Positions 11,230 to 22,900 of a stretch of 64,000 nt of DNA are shown here, one piece after another (the first letter of the stretch is position 1; the number at the start of each line of letters is the position of its first letter). The stretch is from NCBI GenBank assembly GCA_947396885.1, contig OX377206.1, positions 19,091,114 through 19,155,113 of the forward strand. The letters run 5' to 3'. This DNA comes from Heligmosomoides polygyrus polygyrus (taxonomy: Eukaryota; Nematoda; Chromadorea; Rhabditida; Heligmosomidae). The notes under the pieces were generated by a model. The model searched no databases. It was not told the origin of the DNA and was given only the letters and a program-made list of their open reading frames with translations. Position numbers and translations under genes: made by a program.

Positions 11230-12950
11230 GAGGGGGGTTCACCTGGTATTTTATGGTATTTTATTTTCTCTTTCAGCGTATTCCAGTTCTAGAACACCAA
11301 ACCCTCCCGCTTGGCAGCTGTAAATTAGTTTTATGTTATCTATAGGTCCGTGTATCTATGCAATTTAATGTGGTTGTTTTTTTTTTTCAGAAAAATATCG
11401 AATTTGTCCCAGTTTCTTTCACCTGTCCCAACCAGGAATACTATGAATCTAATTTGGTCTCCTCCTCGACGATTATTAACACTAGAATACACTGGAGTAC
11501 ATAAGGTTAACATGGTTGTACTTCGCATTACATGTTTTTTTACTTCTACCATAATTTAAATTAGGAGGGGGGGGGGGGGCGCACACTATTGGTGTGTTAT
11601 TTTTTCCCGCTCGTTTCTTACTAGTGTTTATTATTCTTGTACTTCTGCGAGGTGTGGCTCACCGCAAGATATATGTTATTCTATTGTAGATTGTGTGCCG
11701 GAAATATTTACGCCAAAGAGAGTGCACTCCTCCTCTTGCCCCGTGCTGTGACTGTTCTTCTTACCAATTTATAAAAATCAGCCAGAATCAGGTGTCACCG
11801 TAACCATGTGTTCGACTGGGGCGCGGACGGTCCTTTAAACTTTCATGATTCTACACCGCTCGAGCACGTTGAAATTAATTTTAAATGCTAGTCTCGCTCC
11901 AAACTGCCAATGCCTGATTCCAATTTCTGTCTATCCCCTCATCTTTTGTTACTCATCCTTAATTAATCGGTTCGGGTTTTTGAACGACTTTCGAATTCCA
12001 AGTGGGTCTTTTTAGGCGCTACAGCTCAGACCACTCCTACTTCCACAGTACCAACTCATCTACGCCTACTTTTTTCCATTTTCGGCTTGCTTTCCAACCC
12101 GACTTATCTTTCCTGTTGGCGTACATCTGATTTCCGCACCAGCGTTGTTTCGGAATGTCGTGTATTTTTATGGGTTGTTTATGAGAGGCACACGAGGGAA
12201 CTGCCTTTTTCGTCCAGTAACACGTTTCTCAATTCCAAGCAAAAAATATAAGCTTGAATGCTGATTTTGCATTTTCTCTCAATGTAGTGGAGCTATAGAG
12301 TAGCAGCCGCGCTCTAGTCGAACGCCGCGTCACGGTGGTAAGAGATTCTGGTTGACTTTTATAATTCACCGTTTTACTTCAAACCACATATATCAAGGTA
12401 TTCAGGCACTGCTGTAGGAAGGGGAACCACACTTGTAGCACTAAGGGCGATGGCGTAGGATGACAGGTTGTTGACGTAGTTTCCCATGAATCACCGTATT
12501 GTGAACGTTCGTCACGCTCACCAAATCGAGGCAACTTTTCTTTGCTGTTTTCGCTTGATTTTTGCCATTCTTTCCAGCTTTTGTTTTCGGTCCTTATTCA
12601 TCGTTATTTTGTTCTTTTTTCACGACGGCCCTATACTTTCTTTTTTTTACCTTTTTTTTCTACGAAGTCTAGATGTAACATGCTCGGAATTTATTCTAAT
12701 TGGAGATTTCACCGCTAGAAAAGCGGAACAAGCAGGGTGGGTTAACCTCTAGGAAATTACATAGAAAAAGATCGCCTTGTGGGTTAGCTCAGTGTGTAGT
12801 CTCCATTCAAAAGTTCATCTTCAATTTATCGTCGTTATCAAAAATACGAAGTGAAGCGCCCTCCCCCTCCACTAAAAAATCTCATGCTCCAACGTCCGTA
12901 TTTGTAATTTATCCTCTACGCTTGACGAAATGCCACCACGCTTCCATTGA
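11230..12950. other. No feature recognised
   Basis: AT-rich sequence with a 13-nt G tract at 11567-11579 and short ORFs only. No exon, RNA gene or element end could be defined. Confidence 0.45.
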
Positions 12951-12959
12951 TGCAGCTTG

Positions 12960-13950
12960 CTGTCTCTCACCTTAGCAATACAGGTACTTAAAACGTTGGT
13001 AACTACGTATGTAAGACTTCAACGCGCCGATACACATAAAACTGGAGAGGAAGTACTAGTTCTCCGCCGTAGTTCCGAAGTGAAATCCAATGCAGTCGTT
13101 GTGGGACCTAAAGTGACAGCTATTGACGCCTGTCGGTCAAGATAAATTTAAGGTTAATCATCGCCCCACTAAACAGCTGTTAATGATTCCTAATCAGGGG
13201 TTGTGCAGCAGTAATGATGGGCCACGGTGGGTAGTTTTTAGAAAAGGGCGAGGCTGACACAGCAATAGAACAGGTAACAGTTTGGTAGGATGGAGAAAGT
13301 ACCATGAAGCCCAACATCTATACAAACTCCGTGCTCGGGGTAGTTTTCTAATGTCAAAAATCCCCTTTTAAATTGCGCGCTAGTGGGCTAAACACGTCGG
13401 GCAACTAGTACTAAGTTTATTCCGGTTGCAAGTTTATCGGAGAGTGAACGTCAGAAAAGTTTACCTACTTAGGATATCCCCCTATGCTCGACTTCGGTGC
13501 AGGTCTCGGGCGGAGGTGCTCTATCTTTCCCATAACAGGTACCTTAACCCAGTGTTTGGTAAACTTAAAACCGGAAAGAAACCCGTCTGAGTTGTCCACC
13601 GTAGTTTCGGAGTAAAATTCAGGGAAATCGTTACGGGACCGAGTTGCCTACCCTCTGCTAATCAGTGGTGCAGCTAGTGATATTTGTTTGCATGTTTCTC
13701 CGGCGCAAATAGGGTCGGGGGGGGGGGGGGTTCTGATGGGCAGAAAATCCCATAGGGCGTCGTTAATGTCTTTCATCCCTGGCTCCAACGGATAAAGCCT
13801 GTAGTAAGGGCGTTCCATGGTTAGTGAAAACCAGGTTTGAATCGCGCGGCTGTGGGCGTTGCACCCCGGACAACTCGGACGGGTTTTTTTCCTGTTGTAA
13901 GTGTATCGGCGAGTGCTTAACCCTAGTAGCAGTGAACCTAAACGCCCTCT
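12960..13950. repeat. Two diverged direct copies of a dispersed sequence
   Basis: The block near 12965-13120 (ACAGGTACTTAAAACG, AAACTGGAGAGGAAGT, CCGTAGTTCCGAAGTGAAAT, GTGGGACC) matches 13535-13645 (ACAGGTACCTTAACCC, AAACCGGAAAGAAACC, CCGTAGTTTCGGAGTAAAAT, ACGGGACC). A second pair, about 13345-13480 and 13800-13950, shares GGGCTAAACACGTCGGGCAA / GGGCGTTGCACCCCGGACAA. Neither has coding potential. A 14-nt G tract lies at 13717-13730. Confidence 0.45.
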
Positions 13951-13969
13951 ACAGTTATCATAAGCGCGC

Positions 13970-14272
13970 AGTCGTGCTTCACGTCTTCCTTTAAAAGTTT
14001 TTGTTTAAACTCTATGAATGTCTTCAATCGTGTTCTTCGTTCTCCTCATTTCTCATCGAGTTATAATACGTTCAAAATCCACATGAGTTGAGTTTATCAC
14101 TTAATTTCTCATTGTTCGTGGCATTGTAATCTCAGTTTCATTGCTACCTTTTCTATGCCTTTCAGTTTTTAATTTGACTCAGGGTTCTTTTTGTTTCTGT
14201 TTGGTTCTAGTATTACTAATTTCAATGTGTGTCGGTATTTGACACTCCTGAATAAATAAATAAATAAATGTC
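13970..14272 (+). repeat. Possible LINE 3' end with AAAT tail
   Basis: Pyrimidine-rich, codon-free sequence ends in AATAAATAAATAAATAAATG (about 14252-14271), the style of simple-repeat tail left by non-LTR retrotransposons. No reverse-transcriptase reading frame is visible immediately upstream, so this is only a suggestion. Confidence 0.25.
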
Positions 14273-14279
14273 ATGAAGA

Positions 14280-16195
14280 AGGAGCAAAGTGGACACCGCT
14301 CGGGGTCAGCAGTTGACTTTCACTTTTTTTTCATTTCGGTTTTTTCTGTTTGGTGGCACACTGCGCAGTGGCTAGGCGATAGGAACGAGTTTTCCAAGTT
14401 CTGAGTGCTTATATTGCGATAGTGCTATTCTTCCAACACTTCCAACTAGGACAACGCAATTCATTCTTCTTCCCATGACCACATCGACGTTGCGTTTTTC
14501 CAGCATTTATGTACTTTACAGGGAAAATTTTCCATTTCGGTGGTCTCGGTGGTTGGAACTCAGTCCTTGTATCTTTGATGTTCGCAATACCAGCTTTTTG
14601 TCCTTGAACATCTTGACTTAAGAGATGTCAAAGTGCTACTTGGGAAGTTTCAGATCTTATGTATCGACCAAATCCAAATGAACTCTAGTTCTACGTGCCT
14701 ACATATAGTTCCTGTATGCGTCTGGTTGTGGGGTTTGAAATTCTCGTCTGAAACCTACATAAAATTTGTATCTTTAAACTCTTAGGAAATGTGAATTCCT
14801 CAAGTTCCCTCATCCAGAAACCTTGACTTGCTTGATATATGACTGTATGGCTTCTCTTCTCTAGCAGTTTTTTTTTTCTCAGATGAACTGTTTGTTCTTG
14901 GCCTAGAAACGAATCATCTCAGAAAGTGTAAGTAGAAAGGGTATGGGTAAAGAAGTAAAGTATAAGTAATCGGTGCCGTTTACCAAGCCGTAGATTAGAG
15001 CAAATCATCACCTAGGAAAATCTCAAGGAGTTCCTCAAGTTACAGTGTGGTAATCCGGATTTTAACTAGGAAAGGCGTATGTATGAACATCGGAAATGAA
15101 TACAACTGCGAGAATACACACTCGTGAGCTAGTAGGAAAGTAAATTCCATTTCTACAATGTTCTTGAATGATGTGCCCTTGGATTGCACCTTCAACACAT
15201 TGCTCATGTATGCTTGCAGATAAGGGGTGGTGAGAAATGTTGACCTCAGCAGTAAGGTGGCTTACATGTGGAGAGCGACTCTGCTTCGTAGACGCTCAGA
15301 AGTTCGATTCCCTGACCATGCAGAATTTCCTCTTTCTTTTTTCTGCATACGCAGTGTTCGGAAGGTAATACTTTTTACACGTTTTCTATACGTGTACTAC
15401 ATCACCGCCTGTGAAACATGTTTTTTTGTGAGCTGTTCTTCAACCAATCCTCTCTTATGTAACAGAGCACTTCCCTGCTATTCCATAATGGTGATTCCGT
15501 CGGTTTCGTACCCTGCCCGTATTGTAACCACTCATGGTGTGTTTTATGCACTTTATTTCTGTTTACCACTACTGCTAAAGGTTAATAAATCAGTTTTTCA
15601 AAGGTAACTGTTAAGAAATTGCACCGAAATGCAAGGTGTTTTAGTGTTTCACAGAGAGTGGATTTGGCTGAGGAACAAAAAACGTATGTTTCACAGCTTA
15701 TGATATAGTAAAAGCATAAAAAGCAGGAAGAGACCGGAAATGCTGCTCGAATGAAGAAGAGTAAAGAAAAGTAACAATGTTATAATCAGTAGGCGTATTC
15801 GTTATGACGAGGTCCGTAGAGTACACATATGGTCCAGCAACGATTTCTTACCGCTCAAGGAACAACATATCTTAGGAGATTTAGTCACGTTAGTCACATA
15901 CAATCTGAAAATGTGTATAAATAGGACGATTTTTTCATCCCTTTTGTCATTTTCCCAGTTTCCAAGACTTTCTCTGTACTCATCGTTGGATTCCTTCGCG
16001 TTTACCAGTTTCCATTTGACAAGCCCAAAAGGTTTGCCGAATATCCATGGAAAGAACAAAAAACACGGAGGAGCAAAAGAATGTTGAGGCGAACACCAGT
16101 GGTTGAATCCTGAGTCCGCTAACGTGTTGTGAGTTCCACCGCAGTTGTTCAATCAACATCACTGTGTAATGATTGAACCAGGACTAGGTCGTCTC
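14280..16195. other. Non-coding; one tRNA-like block at about 15250-15325
   Basis: No gene is recognised. Around 15250-15325, GTGGCTTACATGTGGAGAG and, downstream, AAGTTCGATTCCCTGA resemble pol III box A and box B in tRNA order. The 7-bp acceptor stem of a functional tRNA is not found, so it is at best a tRNA-derived repeat head. Confidence 0.3.
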
Positions 16196-16199
16196 GTGG

Positions 16200-16860
16200 C
16201 CCCAAAACGACGACCCTGACAATGAGTGCTGCGCGAAATTTTCGTCGGTTTTGGCCTACAACTCGTCACCACCCGTCATATTTTAGTCGCGAGTTAAGTA
16301 TGGATCCTCTTACTGCTTCCACGCCCGCGTCATTGACTCGAATAGTTCCTTCGAGAAAACTCATCGTTCCCCCCAAAGTGGGCACAAGTGTTTGCTGGGA
16401 CTTCTTGGCTCCATTTGTGCAGGACGTGTTTTGCCATCCCCGCACATTGCTAGCACCCTCTGTGTATTGTTTTTGCCAATGACTCGCGAAGTCTTGCCAT
16501 TGTAGTGCGATAACAGCCGCCGACATTGACGTCGTCCCTGAAGCTCTTTTGGACGTCATCTTTTGTCGCTCGTCTGTACGTCGTCATCGTATCGTTCTCC
16601 ACCTCCCAAGCACTGATTTTGTCTCGAACTGAACCCACTTGTTTTTTTTTGACTGCCACCGCGTCTGCGCTGATCTTTGGGAGACGTTGCGGCGACGTCC
16701 GGGGGCGGGGGTCGCGGCGTGGTGGCCTGAACTGTAGTCAGGCAGTGAGGTGAGGTGATCGCCCTTTCGGCCAAGTATCGCATGCACTTGCTATTTTGTG
16801 TTTTCGTGCCTCGACGCCGTTCGCTTATAACGTTGAACGTCAACCAACACGCTTCTATCA
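16200..16860 (+). promoter_or_regulatory. GC-rich region upstream of the co-Smad gene
   Basis: A compositionally distinct block ends just before the first Smad exon. It includes CG-rich stretches near 16680-16730. Overlapping ORFs on both strands (up to 101 codons) give unrecognisable, mutually contradictory products. Position suggests promoter or 5' untranslated sequence. This is inference from location and composition only; no TATA or factor site is claimed. Confidence 0.3.
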
Positions 16861-16880
16861 TTCGCTTTCAGTTATTTATT

Positions 16881-16894
16881 TAATATTTCTATAG
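16881..16894 (+). promoter_or_regulatory. Splice acceptor before the first Smad ATG
   Basis: TAATATTTCTATAG precedes a 12-nt leader and the ATG at 16907. The distance fits a nematode trans-splice (SL) acceptor; a cis acceptor after an upstream non-coding exon is equally possible. Confidence 0.45.
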
Positions 16895-16906
16895 CGGGAC
16901 TAGATT

Positions 16907-16967
16907 ATGGATGATATAATATTCGAAGCCGTGCGGCATTGCGACACTGATCCGATCAGTCTCACAG
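16907..16967 (+). CDS. SMAD4 (sma-4/daf-3): Co-Smad exon 1 (start)
   Basis: Begins [20 protein letters not shown] and ends in phase 1 at a GTGTGT donor. This ATG was chosen because it is the first one after the acceptor at 16894 and the frame joins exons 2 and 3 without a stop. The N-terminus is outside MH1 and is not conserved enough to recognise. Confidence 0.6.
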
Positions 16968-19900
16968 GTGTGTTAACTTTGGATGGATCATTTTTGTGTG
17001 TTTTGAGCCTTTGTGATCTCATATTGTGTGCTTTAGACTCGAATATGGCTCACATGGATTCATTTGACTTTAACTCTCACCAAAGTCCGCCGCGATACTC
17101 GTCGTCATCAGGTGGGTGACTGGTGTTGTATCATTGTGTTTTGAGTTTTATTAGTGGTGCCTTCATCGTTCGTCCGTCCTAGTAGGGCGCGGGATGCGAT
17201 ATTGTGCTGTCTATTATGGAGGATATGTAGAGGATGCTTTTAAAGTACAACCATTCGACGTATAAGTCGTGCTGTCGATCCTATACTCTGAATTTGTCGT
17301 TTTGGAAAGTGCATCCTGTGAAAAACGACTCGTTTGCTGTATATTCGCTTTGACTTCCTTTCCCATACCTCCCACGCCCGCTCCCGGTATTTGATTTCCA
17401 TCAAATACCGGGAGCGGGGGTGGGAGGTAGCTATAGCTATAATCCACCACTCACATTTTCAGGGTTTGTTTCTCTCCAGAATTAACAGCGTTCACTTTAG
17501 AAATGCGAAGTACGTCATCTGATCCGTCTCAAACGGAGCTCACGCCATCACCTGCTACTTTCGAAGCAGGTTCGTGTTTGCGTTCTACCTTTCTGGGAAT
17601 TTATAGTGTATATTTATCCTCAACATGCAGAGCGGTATTGATGTGAAAGCCCTCCACATTATATTTATTTAATAATTCAAAGCGCGAATATGGTTCACGC
17701 GGAGAAATACAACACAAACAAAAACAAGAACAAGACGCTATCACGCGTTAGTCAGCTACAATCACATTTCAAAACATCAACAAGCAAAAGCCCTACTCCA
17801 AACATGTGCAGACATAGTCATAATATCGTCGTATCTACCATGAAGCAAGTTTAGTTTGGTAAGGGTTCTGTAGGCTAAGAAATCTGTTCTAAGTCGACTT
17901 TGCAACTGGTACACGCAGTTTGAGCTTTCCTCTGACGGATCTCGTCAGCTCCTCGTCGAAGAGTTCTTCTATGTCGTTGTTTAACTTTTTGGTGAAAATT
18001 TTAAACGTCGTGATGAGATCTGCTCTCATTTGTCTGCTGATTAGGGAAAGTAGACCAAATACTTCAGATATCTGAGGCCTGTTGGGAATCATGTTATAGC
18101 TTACCGGGAAGCATATCATCACTTTTCTGGTGAAATTGTTCAGAATGCTTTCAAGAAGATCTACATTTTTTTTTTGGTTGGATTAAAGACCGTTGTTTCC
18201 GATTCTACGGTTGGTCCCACATAGATCTTGATATCATCGGCGAACATTTTACATCTGACACCCCCACTGATAACCGAGTTAGACACTTCATATGTGTATA
18301 GCAACAATAACAACGGAGACAGCACTCCACCTTGGGATACGCCACTAAATGTACTGAAAATCTTAGAGTAGTTGTCCTTAATTCTAACTTGACAAGTCCT
18401 ATTTAGTTATAACTGTCTGGTTCTCCGGGAAGCAGTGCCTGGTTCACTTGATGATCCTGAATGAATTTCCTCCACTTCCATTTTTGCCATCAACGTTTCT
18501 ATCGGAACTTAATCAAAAGCTTTGGAAAAATCCGAGGCCTTTGACCAATCGCTCATGGAGCTGAGTAGGGCAGTTTCGACCGACCTCCGCTCGACCTATA
18601 TGAATTCTCAAAGTGGGAAATTCCACAATGGTTTCCGTCTTGTAGTGCAGTTACACCTCACTTCAAAATCCGAATCCATTCAATGTCCAGTGTTGTTATT
18701 AATTATGAGGGCGTATTCTGCCGGAAGGGGGCGTGGAGCCCAGTCGGAGGAGGCGCCGGCTGTCGCCTGCACCCGATACCAGGTTCCTGGTTCGGATTTC
18801 CCGCCCAGGCCAACCAAGCCTTCCATCCCTCCGGGGTCGGTGAATTGGTACCAGACTTGTCTGGGAAGGATAAAGCACTGACTTGTTCATGAGTTGGCCA
18901 CCGCAAGTCATTGTATGGCCAAATACGCATTCAACTCGCCTCCACGACATCCTTAGAAGTAGAATGCGTGGCGCATCCCAAGGGGGATTGAATGACGCCG
19001 TCCTTTATCCTTTTATTCTGCCGAAGCGATTAGACTATCCGTACAGTTTACATCTGGAGAATTCAGCAGAGGGACGTGTGGATAGAGATTTGAGATTTTG
19101 CTCGGAGATCTTACTATGACTAGCCGTTGAGCGTGGTCTTTCCTTCGCACTGCTGTAAGCTTTGCCCGTAAAGTGCTCCATAACCTTTGCTGCCAAAGCC
19201 AATAGCGCCTTGTCGCTAGTTCTTTTCTTCTCCTGAAAGAATGAGACGTTTTAAAAGGTTTGTAGAACCATGTTTGCGTGCTAATAATTGGTGGAGGGGG
19301 GGGGGGGAGGAGGCGTCTTGTTGCGCTACAGCTGGTGCCGTTTGCCCTGAAACTTTGCTTCTCCACCAGAAAACTAGTATAGAGAAGGCAACCACGAGAT
19401 GCGCACCCAAGTACGTGAAGGGTAGATGGGCAGAACAGTTTTCGGCGTAACGTGGCTGGGGGGGGGGGGGGGCTATGTATTGGCATTTTCATCTTTGTAA
19501 GAATTCGTATGAATGCCCAGTAACATCAGATGCTGCCGTGCTCAGTTCACCACGGTGGTAGAGCCCACCAGAGGTGCATAAAGTTTTCAATTTCGTACAG
19601 TGGAAAACCTCTTTCTGCCACGCATGCCCCTGAATGTTGCAGGATTGAAGTCACGGTGGCGAACTGCCTGAATAGGCCCGCTATTGTCGTCTCACCCTGA
19701 ATCAATTCGATGTTCGGATCCCGTCTAGGCCAGTCGAGCATCTCATCCTACCGGAATCAGTGGATTGGTACCAGAATTCTCTGGGAAGGATAAGACACGG
19801 CCTTGTCCATCGGCTAGATGCCGTAAGGAAGGCCAAATTGCTTTAAAATAGCACCCTCGATAGCGTACATGATTAGAATGCGTGGCGCATTCCACAAAGT

Positions 19901-22900
19901 CATTGATTGACTTCTCTTTTCTGAAGCGAAAGGAAAGGGGTCGAAGTCTGATCCGGTTTTGGGCATAGATAATGTACCCTACTTAATTAGATCGTTTTAC
20001 GGTTGATCTCCTTCCACAGCCGAGAGGCTTTTTCTTAATATCAAAAACTACTGAGTCCCTAATCAATCATACGGGAAGGTATGACAACTAAACGTATTCC
20101 TCTGGCATGCAATTCGGTAATCCATTCAAATGACCTGAACCTGTTCTTCATTTTTTTCTGAAGTGAACTAGTGAACTGCTGAGACAGGGCAGCACGGTTA
20201 TAGTGCTATCTACATCAGATATTGCTCACATTTAGCTATTTGAATTAGATTTGGCATCATAATAGGCCTATGATCTACCTCACAAATCTTTCAGAAAGTT
20301 GTTGCGCTTTGTGTGTGAATCGGTCAGCGACAAACAAGTAATCGATTTGCATGGACTGCACGGGGACTCAGCGCTTCACTTAAGGAATATAAATGCCTTT
20401 CTTTTCCATCTTTCACCCGCAGAACTGCAACGGTTTTTCCCTTTTCACAATGTGGTTTTAGCTGGCGATCAGCAAGCCGTCTCACCGTTCTCTGACTCAA
20501 CGTCTTCCGGCACGATATCAGAACAACCACCACGTCGGCGTGGTCGAGCCAGCGCCGAGACGAACCGATCCAATTCTATGCGCCCATTGTCACGACCTTG
20601 TGCCAGCGATGCATGTACTACAATCGTCGCCTATCTGATGCAGTTCAACAAGGTATGTGAATTTCTTTTTTTCCCGTTCTTACCTCGTTTTTTGCCCGTT
20701 TTTTCGTAAGCTGTTGTTTCATCTAAATCGAGTGTGTTAGTCCTATTGCCTACTTTTTCACTGTTGGACTATGCCCTGCTACCCTTTGCTGTTTGGTTGT
20801 CGGCTGCCATTCCACATATGGATTAGGTTGGCGGTTATAGAGACAATGGTTGTGTATCAGATGGCTATTGTTTGCTATATACATGTTAAATAATATAGCA
20901 TAGGATAAGTTCTTTCCGGCTAAGCTTTATGCAGGTTGTCGAGTAATTATCGCGCGTTTAGGTGGAGGTTACCGCTGGTTTTGAATAACTAACTGGTTTG
21001 GAGCGTGTTACACCAAAAATTTTACTTCAATTGAAGGCTATGTCACATAGGTAGTTGACGAGCTTTAGAGTTGCTGTACACTTCTCTCATGTCTCGCGAC
21101 TAAATCTACCGAAGGAGCGATGAATTTTTAGCAGAAATGGGCGAGTTTAAGCGGCCGATCGTTGCGGGACCGCCCACATTCTTTGTCTAGTGCACTATAC
21201 AAACTGGTGAACATCCAAATAACCAAGGCTGTTGACGGTTCCTTAAGCATATGCTTCTCTGCTTTTGGAGATGGAGATTGCACTGTAACAACATTCAAAT
21301 TTTGTGTGAGATGTCGCTGATTCCTGCCGCCAGACATAGTCAACCAGAACAGTTGAAAAAAGGTAAAGGTCAATGGTGAAAACATCATTCCTGCCATTAA
21401 ATAATGGAACCGCCTTCGAGGGAAACGAAGGAGAAGTCCTTTTGCAAAGAACTCATCGGTACCTCGATGGGTTTAGTCGCGAGTATTACACGTAGCGAAA
21501 AAGAACAACTCATTTTAAAACATTGTAAAGTGGACATGTGGCATGCACCTCATATCGATTTCTCGTTCTCCGAAATATATGAATTTGGAGCAGTCTTGCC
21601 TGCGAAGGGTGAAACAATGACTTCTGTCGGCTGACCAAGCCTCCTTGTGTGCCAAGAACGCATTCAGATTTTTTTCACGATATCTTGTAGAAATAAGATG
21701 CGCGACGCATCCGGAAAAAGGATTGAGTAACGCTGACCTTTACTTGGCAGGGGTAAAACACTTGCCTATCGGATAACAGACGCTTTTGCTTGTATAGTAG
21801 AAGTAGAATTCGTGGGGCATCCTCTAGGGGAATGACCAACGGCGACCTTTTTCTTTTTATCACTTACAGGAACTTTTGCGACTATGCAGGAAAGCGAGGT
21901 GCTTCACTATAATCAGAATCATTGCATCATCAATAAAGATTTTATACCAAACCTGGTAGGCAAAAGGGATTTTAACCCGATGACGACCGCGCGGGCCGAT
22001 TTCGGCTCGCGGTTAAAGAACTGTTCGCTGTGGCCCATTTCTCGATTTTCATAGTTTACGAGTATTCGCTAGATATGTTGGATCCTACCAATGCTACCTG
22101 CACAGTGGTCTGAGGGTCACTTACTTCTAACACTTCTACCTCTAAGCTGTGATAAAAACAACACTACACACTATTCAAGCTTCATAAAAATCGATACTAC
22201 TTTCAAATAGGTGCTCACATCTCACAAAATGGTCATGCACAAAACAACTAGTCACATTTCTTGTGGAAATTTCGAAAACAAACTAGACAAAAATATTTCA
22301 AACTCTTGCTACATCGTATGGTCACCTCCTTACATGATTCGTGGTGAACATGCACCCTTTTTCTCTGCAGACTTTCTTATATCAGCAAAAACATCTTCTA
22401 CGCTCTGCTTTCGAACCTGTTCTGTCCTCGAATGTGTATCAGACCACTGGAGAGTGAGTTTCATTTGGAGTATCGTGAGGAAGTGATTCAACGAAATTTG
22501 AGCGTTCGCGCGGTCCCACGCCCACGCGCCAGACACGCGATTTGGCGCGCGGTCGTCAATGGGTTAAAAACCAATTCACTGTATTCTTTAGATCCTTAAG
22601 TGTAACTGCTCTATTCATGATCCCTCATATTTTTTGGAATATAGACCATGCACTTTCCTCGTAGTCCTCAATCACCCCTATTGCTGCCGTTATTCTCTCG
22701 AATATAATTTTAATTTAATTTAGCTTGAACTTGGATGAGTCGAAAGCATGACCTTATCACCGCCGAATTGCATTTCATCTTAAATGTCCGAAAACAGCTG
22801 CTCGCCCGACACCTTTGCTGGTGAATAATCTGACGAACGTGTTTTTTTTTTTTGTATAACGGATAAGGATAACAGCCAGCGTTAAACGATCTGTTCATGG

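Noticed and set aside
15250..15325. tRNA gene
   Set aside because: Box-A- and box-B-like blocks are present but there is no acceptor stem. Kept only as a tRNA-like block in the description.
16266..16861. Minus-strand gene upstream of the co-Smad (97- and 101-codon ORFs)
   Set aside because: Overlapping frames conflict, no domains are seen, and the sequence is GC-rich promoter-like.
20299..20461. Extending Smad exon 4 to the ATG at 20299
   Set aside because: No acceptor gives that frame, and the upstream TTTCAG at 20292 leads to a stop in the phase set by exon 3.
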